DNA of 64,000 bases, from positions 13,367,783 to 13,431,782 of the forward strand of contig CM026429.1 in the NCBI GenBank assembly GCA_014871385.1, in the 5' to 3' direction. Under the pieces are notes generated by a model that saw only the letters and a program-made list of their open reading frames with translations, was not told the origin of the DNA and ran no database searches. This DNA comes from Ceratodon purpureus. Taxonomy: Eukaryota > Streptophyta > Bryopsida > Pseudoditrichales > Ditrichaceae. The stretch's first letter is position 1; every line of letters starts with the position of its first letter. A program made the position numbers and the translations under genes. This document shows, one piece after another, positions 60,054-64,000 of this stretch.

Positions 60054-63000
60054 TGCTCCAAACTACCAAACCCAATCCAATCCTACACAAAACTCTCCCC
60101 CTCCACCTCTCCAAATCCTTCACTCATATCACTCCATGCCAATTGCGCCCCCCACGACACCCCCACCGCCAAAAAATTCCCAACCCACTAAACCTCCCAA
60201 TTCAATCCCCGAATTAGGGCACCTCTCCACGCGACAAACCTCCCCAACGAGCGCCCCTCTGCACACCCACACACCCCATCCAGCACCAAAACCCCACTCA
60301 AAACCTCCCCAAACTCACAAACCCAATCCACAACAATCCGCATTCCATCACCAAACCCGGTAATTCCACAAAACACAGCCAGGTGATCAGCTCACCGTCA
60401 TAGTCGATGCCCACGCCGCGCAACCCCGGTGATGCGCGCCTCCTCAGCTCCAAGATGACCCAGACGCCGGCATTTGAGAAAAGGGGCGTCAAATTGTGCT
60501 CTCCCAATCTTTGGAGATGAATGTAAGCGGCCGAAGGTGTCCTCCACCTCGAAGCTCCTCCCGGTAGCTCCCCTTCCCTCCCTCCCTGCCTGGCTGCCTG
60601 CTGGGCTGCCTGGCTTGGCTTCGTGCGAAGCGAGCCTGCGCTTGTGCAAGCGAGCCTGCGTTGATGGACTTCAACCCCAATCCAAATCCACTTCGAGGCC
60701 TCCTGCAATGCGAGCCGCGTCGCGACGACGGCCACCTGGGCTCAGCTTCGCCGCGCTCCGGGAACCCCCTCCCTCGCGGGTATCCTCCGGGTATCCCCCT
60801 CTGCCCTATCCCATCTCCCTCCCTCAGCAACATTCTTCACCTCGCTCATTTCTGCATGTTGGTTTGTCATAGTACAGATCATCTCTTTTGTAAAAAAACA
60901 ATATGTTATCATCTTCTTTCAGAATTTTCTGAGCTAGCCCATCTTTTTGAAAGCAAGAAAAAACTCTTTCGGAGTCTGTATGTATGTGGGTCACATGGTG
61001 ATGATGCCAGTGGAGATCATCCAAGCTCAACTTCTGAAATCAGGTAATCAGCTCAACTTTGCTCTAAATCAGGTGATCAGCTCATCTTTCTGAACTGGGT
61101 CATTTTATTGTGAACTAGATCGAGCTCCTCCTGAAAATCAGCTGATTGAGTTGTGTTTGAGTAAGGTTGAATGCCGGTGGAGGTTAGCTTTTTTGTGAAC
61201 TTGATCAGCTAAGTTCTTCTCAATTCCGCTGATTTTCTATGCAAGGTCACGGTCATCTTTTGGTATCGGGTGATTTGTAGGAAGTGATTTGAAGAAAGTA
61301 GTATTTGCAATGGGTGATTTGTAGGAAGTTATTGAAGCGCTAGTGGAGGTCAGTGTTCAAGCTTTGTAATCAGTTTTTAGGGTTGATTTGAGGGTGCTAT
61401 AGTGGTGTTTTTATTCTGTATATGACTTGCGTCATGACAGTTGTATGCAGATGTTTCTTCATGTGATTCCGTGGCTTTGCCTTGAGGGCACCGTGACAGG
61501 TGAGTATTCTATTAATTTAGGTTCAAAATTTCAGCGGTGTTTTTTGCATATGAATCTCCTCTGTTTTTGTATGCTTGAATCTAGGAGGTCATCTTTTTTG
61601 AAACAGTTTTTAGGGTTAAGTCTTTGGTGCGTTGTTTGACTCAATTCGTGTGTGCCAGAATGGGGTTAGTTATGTCGTTCGTGCCTGTGGCTAAGTTCGC
61701 CGTGAGGGCAGCGTTGGAGGTTAGTTATTTTATGAAGTGCACAGTTCTGGTGCTTTCAATTGCATGTGAGTTGTCGTTGTTTTGGGGCTCAAGTGGATAA
61801 GGTAGAGGAGTGTGGTCTTGTGGGTCACACACATTTACCCGACTTGTGCTAGATTACTGTATCCAATTGAAATATTAGTAAATAGATCTGAGCTCGTCAA
61901 CTTGTTTGTAAGTGTAATTCGTGGATTTGAATTACTGCTTTTGCTGTGCGGCAGAAATTGCAATTTTATATGGGTATTGTACTAGTTGAGGTTCTTAAGA
62001 ATGTGCTTAGGCCTACAAATTATTGCGATTGTCCTTCATCTAAAGAATGCTATAGGTGTGGGCGCTAATTGATCATGAGACTGTTGTTCAATAAGATAAT
62101 TTATACTTGTCTTGGGAGTCACAGATGGATTATAGTGATGTTTTTACATTCTGCAAGTCGTTTGGACTCACGAAGAGGAAGTCAAATCGAACCAAATCGA
62201 AGTTGTTTCGAATCTTAGAATTTGAGAGGGGCGGTGGGAATTTTTTTTATTTATTTGTGCGAGATGGGTCAGTGTCATGGATCATAGAACAGGACGTTTG
62301 AAGGATATTTTGGAGATCTTTCTGTTGCTTGTTGATACATGGGGTACCCAATCCTGTATCTAAGAGAGACTATTCAATTCGGAACATAGAGTTATGTGAG
62401 GTACTAACCACTATGCCTGCATTCCAGGAAACTACTATTCTGTACAGCCTTTGAGCCTGGACGAGTGAGTCCGAATGCAGGTCCCACCTAAGGCCTGTCA
62501 ATGCGTACATTATTGCAGAAAAAGAAGAGCTCTGGCCTCTTTTTGCTTCTACTGTAGGAGGTACTGTACATTATCGCATTCTAGGGAGTTGCGTTTCAAG
62601 CCCATCTTGCATGTTAGCCGCCACCTTCGATTGCACAGTTCGATTGCACAGTTCTTGGGATGTGATGGAAATTCACTGCAATTCTAATCAGAGGATGTCA
62701 GAAGCTGAAGAGCTCAGGATTTACTTGGAGGTTTCCACAAGCAACCTCAGACCTAAATCACAGTCATATTTCTGTGACTCGATTGTACGCGATCTCCTGT
62801 TCAGTTGATCACTCGAATCATCTCGGTAACCTACTTGTTTGTAATCGTGCTGGCAGACCCTACTTTTGCGACGAAGACAATGGAATGACACCAAGCTGAC
62901 GCATGGATCCACGACAGCACCATCTCTGCATCGTCAGCTCAGACTTATCCAGTGTGTGAATTCAAACCGAAATTGAGGTGATTTACATGGAGGGTCGATT

Positions 63001-63385
63001 GATTGAAACAGTTCAGTAATATTTCATGGATTGGAGGTGGAGAAGCCGGGAGCAGAATACGTGCAACCATGTTCAGACATTCGGTCTGGAGATGGAGCAA
63101 ACGTCCTTCTCTGATATTCTCCAAACCCTAACTTGTTGAAAGTATAATCACATGATTAATTTTTGCTAAGTAGGGAAGAAGCCGGGAACTATGTGCATTC
63201 CTCTGGTCTGTCCTCCGTTTCTATAGATCTTATGTAAGAAAGAAGACTAACAAGAAAAGTTTGAAAAATATGACTCTAATTTCTGTAGCTATGGTGGGAA
63301 AGACGTTGTCGGATGCCGGGAGCAAATTACATGTGGCACCAGTTCCAGGTGATTCTCCTCTGATATCCGTTCTTCCTTTGGGTAA
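60054..63385. other. FTSHI1 promoter side and unassigned spacer
   Basis: 60054-60380 is pyrimidine/CA-rich and probably FTSHI1 promoter and 5' UTR. 60400-60850 is GC-rich, with a short GCAAGCGAGCCTGCG-type repeat near 60630. 61.0-62.9 kb has intron-like T-rich DNA with several donor-like and acceptor-like sites on plus, but no protein could be assembled. Three diverged copies of a GCCGGGA(G/A)C motif with similar context lie at 63045, 63180 and 63310. Confidence 0.45.
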
Positions 63386-63879
63386 TTAGTAGTATTGGTG
63401 ACCAGCTGCCAATTCGCTCAACACGCCCACGATGGGTGCGTTGATGTAGGTAGTGGGCTCTGTTTGTGCGAAGTTGGAGCGGGCGTCATAGAAGTTGTCG
63501 TTCTGGTCAGGGCCGCCCAACACTGCACCAGTAGCTATGTTCGCATTGGGGTTTTGGCTGTTGAACCAGGTGAACCCTTGCGTGCATTGAATCTTATAGG
63601 GGTGAGCTCTGACAGAGGGCAGTGATGCCGCGCGGTGGTGCACTTGGGTGGGGTTTCTGCCAAACCCAATCATGTAGGACAAGCCTTTGGGGTTACTCCC
63701 AAGAATGTAGTCCACCTGACGTCGCGCCACAGCGAAGAGCTGCCCTGGGGTCACCTGGCGCCCGCCGCAGGTGACACTCCTGCTCGCCGCGGTGAGATAC
63801 CTGGCGTACGTTGTGAGCAGGAAGCTGGCGGATGTCACATACTGCATGTTGCTGTTCCTCATGTAGTACAACATCCCAC
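63386..63879 (-). CDS. GH9 endo-1,4-beta-glucanase, C-terminal exon (partial)
   Basis: The last exon runs from an acceptor at 63879 (phase 1) to a stop at 63386-63388. Upstream exons lie beyond the right edge, after an intron covering 63880-64000. The segment matches the C-terminal third of plant GH9 glucanases. It has QLFAVARRQVDYILGSNP, the active-site His stretch VHHRAASLPS, then GGPDQNDNFYDARSNFAQTE with the Asp and the catalytic acid Glu, and finally TYINAPIVGVLSELA. No carbohydrate-binding module follows, so this is class A or B rather than class C. These enzymes cut amorphous cellulose or related beta-1,4-glucans in the wall. The Asp residues of the N-terminal catalytic motif are outside the window. 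Confidence 0.93.
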
Positions 63880-64000
63880 CTGCGCATTCCGTTTGAGGAG
63901 TTATGAAATGTACTCACATTCTAATTTCTCAGGTGCTCAATGTTTTTCTGACGACTCTCCCTTCAAATACACATGAACTCTGGCATGAGTTCATTTTTAG

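Overview
This is plant nuclear DNA. Genes carry canonical GT-AG introns, and several are plant-specific: an inactive plastid FtsH (FtsHi1 type), a plant GH9 endoglucanase, a PC-esterase/TBL-like wall protein and plant-type CACTA transposons. Gene density is low, intergenic DNA is very AT-rich, and AAACCCT telo-boxes recur. An LtaS-like gene of a kind I do not associate with flowering plants makes me lean to a spore-bearing plant such as a bryophyte or lycophyte. That is inference; the species cannot be fixed from the window.

Layout. 709-19664 is one apparently complete CACTA (En/Spm) DNA transposon of 18,956 bp. It has 13-bp terminal inverted repeats (12/13 match) and a 3-bp target duplication (AAG on both sides). 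It carries an intact five-exon TNP2-type transposase (minus strand), an intact TnpA/TNP1-type gene (plus strand), a four-exon 518-aa gene of unknown function, and two tandemly duplicated F-box-like genes. 21.7-24.6 kb is a transposon graveyard: a decayed hAT transposase gene interrupted by a 1,086-bp TTAA-flanked fold-back element, then a pogo-like DDE fragment. 24.6-31.4 kb is AT-rich and shows no recognisable gene. 32-34 kb is more GC-rich and holds two minisatellites.

Host genes then follow. CDC20 (36009-39212, seven exons, plus) is the APC/C activator. Next come an acidic CHZ-like putative histone chaperone (41115-41783 or spliced further), a PC-esterase/TBL-like type II membrane protein on minus (43643-46007) that lacks the catalytic serine, and a two-exon LtaS-like membrane phosphotransferase (47943-50305) in an AT-rich block. 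The right end has a three-exon membrane protein of unknown function (54239-55784), the intronless FTSHI1 (57021-60053, minus) and the last exon of a GH9 endoglucanase (minus, running off the right edge).

The host genes do not form a pathway; they are ordinary dispersed eukaryotic neighbours. The strongest points of interest are the complete gene-carrying CACTA element, the LtaS-like gene with its bacterial catalytic residues retained at nearly the bacterial positions, the nested TTAA element whose excision in silico restores the reading frame of the hAT gene, and the PC-esterase-like protein that has lost its GDS serine. Exon models were built by hand from reading frames and splice-site phase; none has transcript support.
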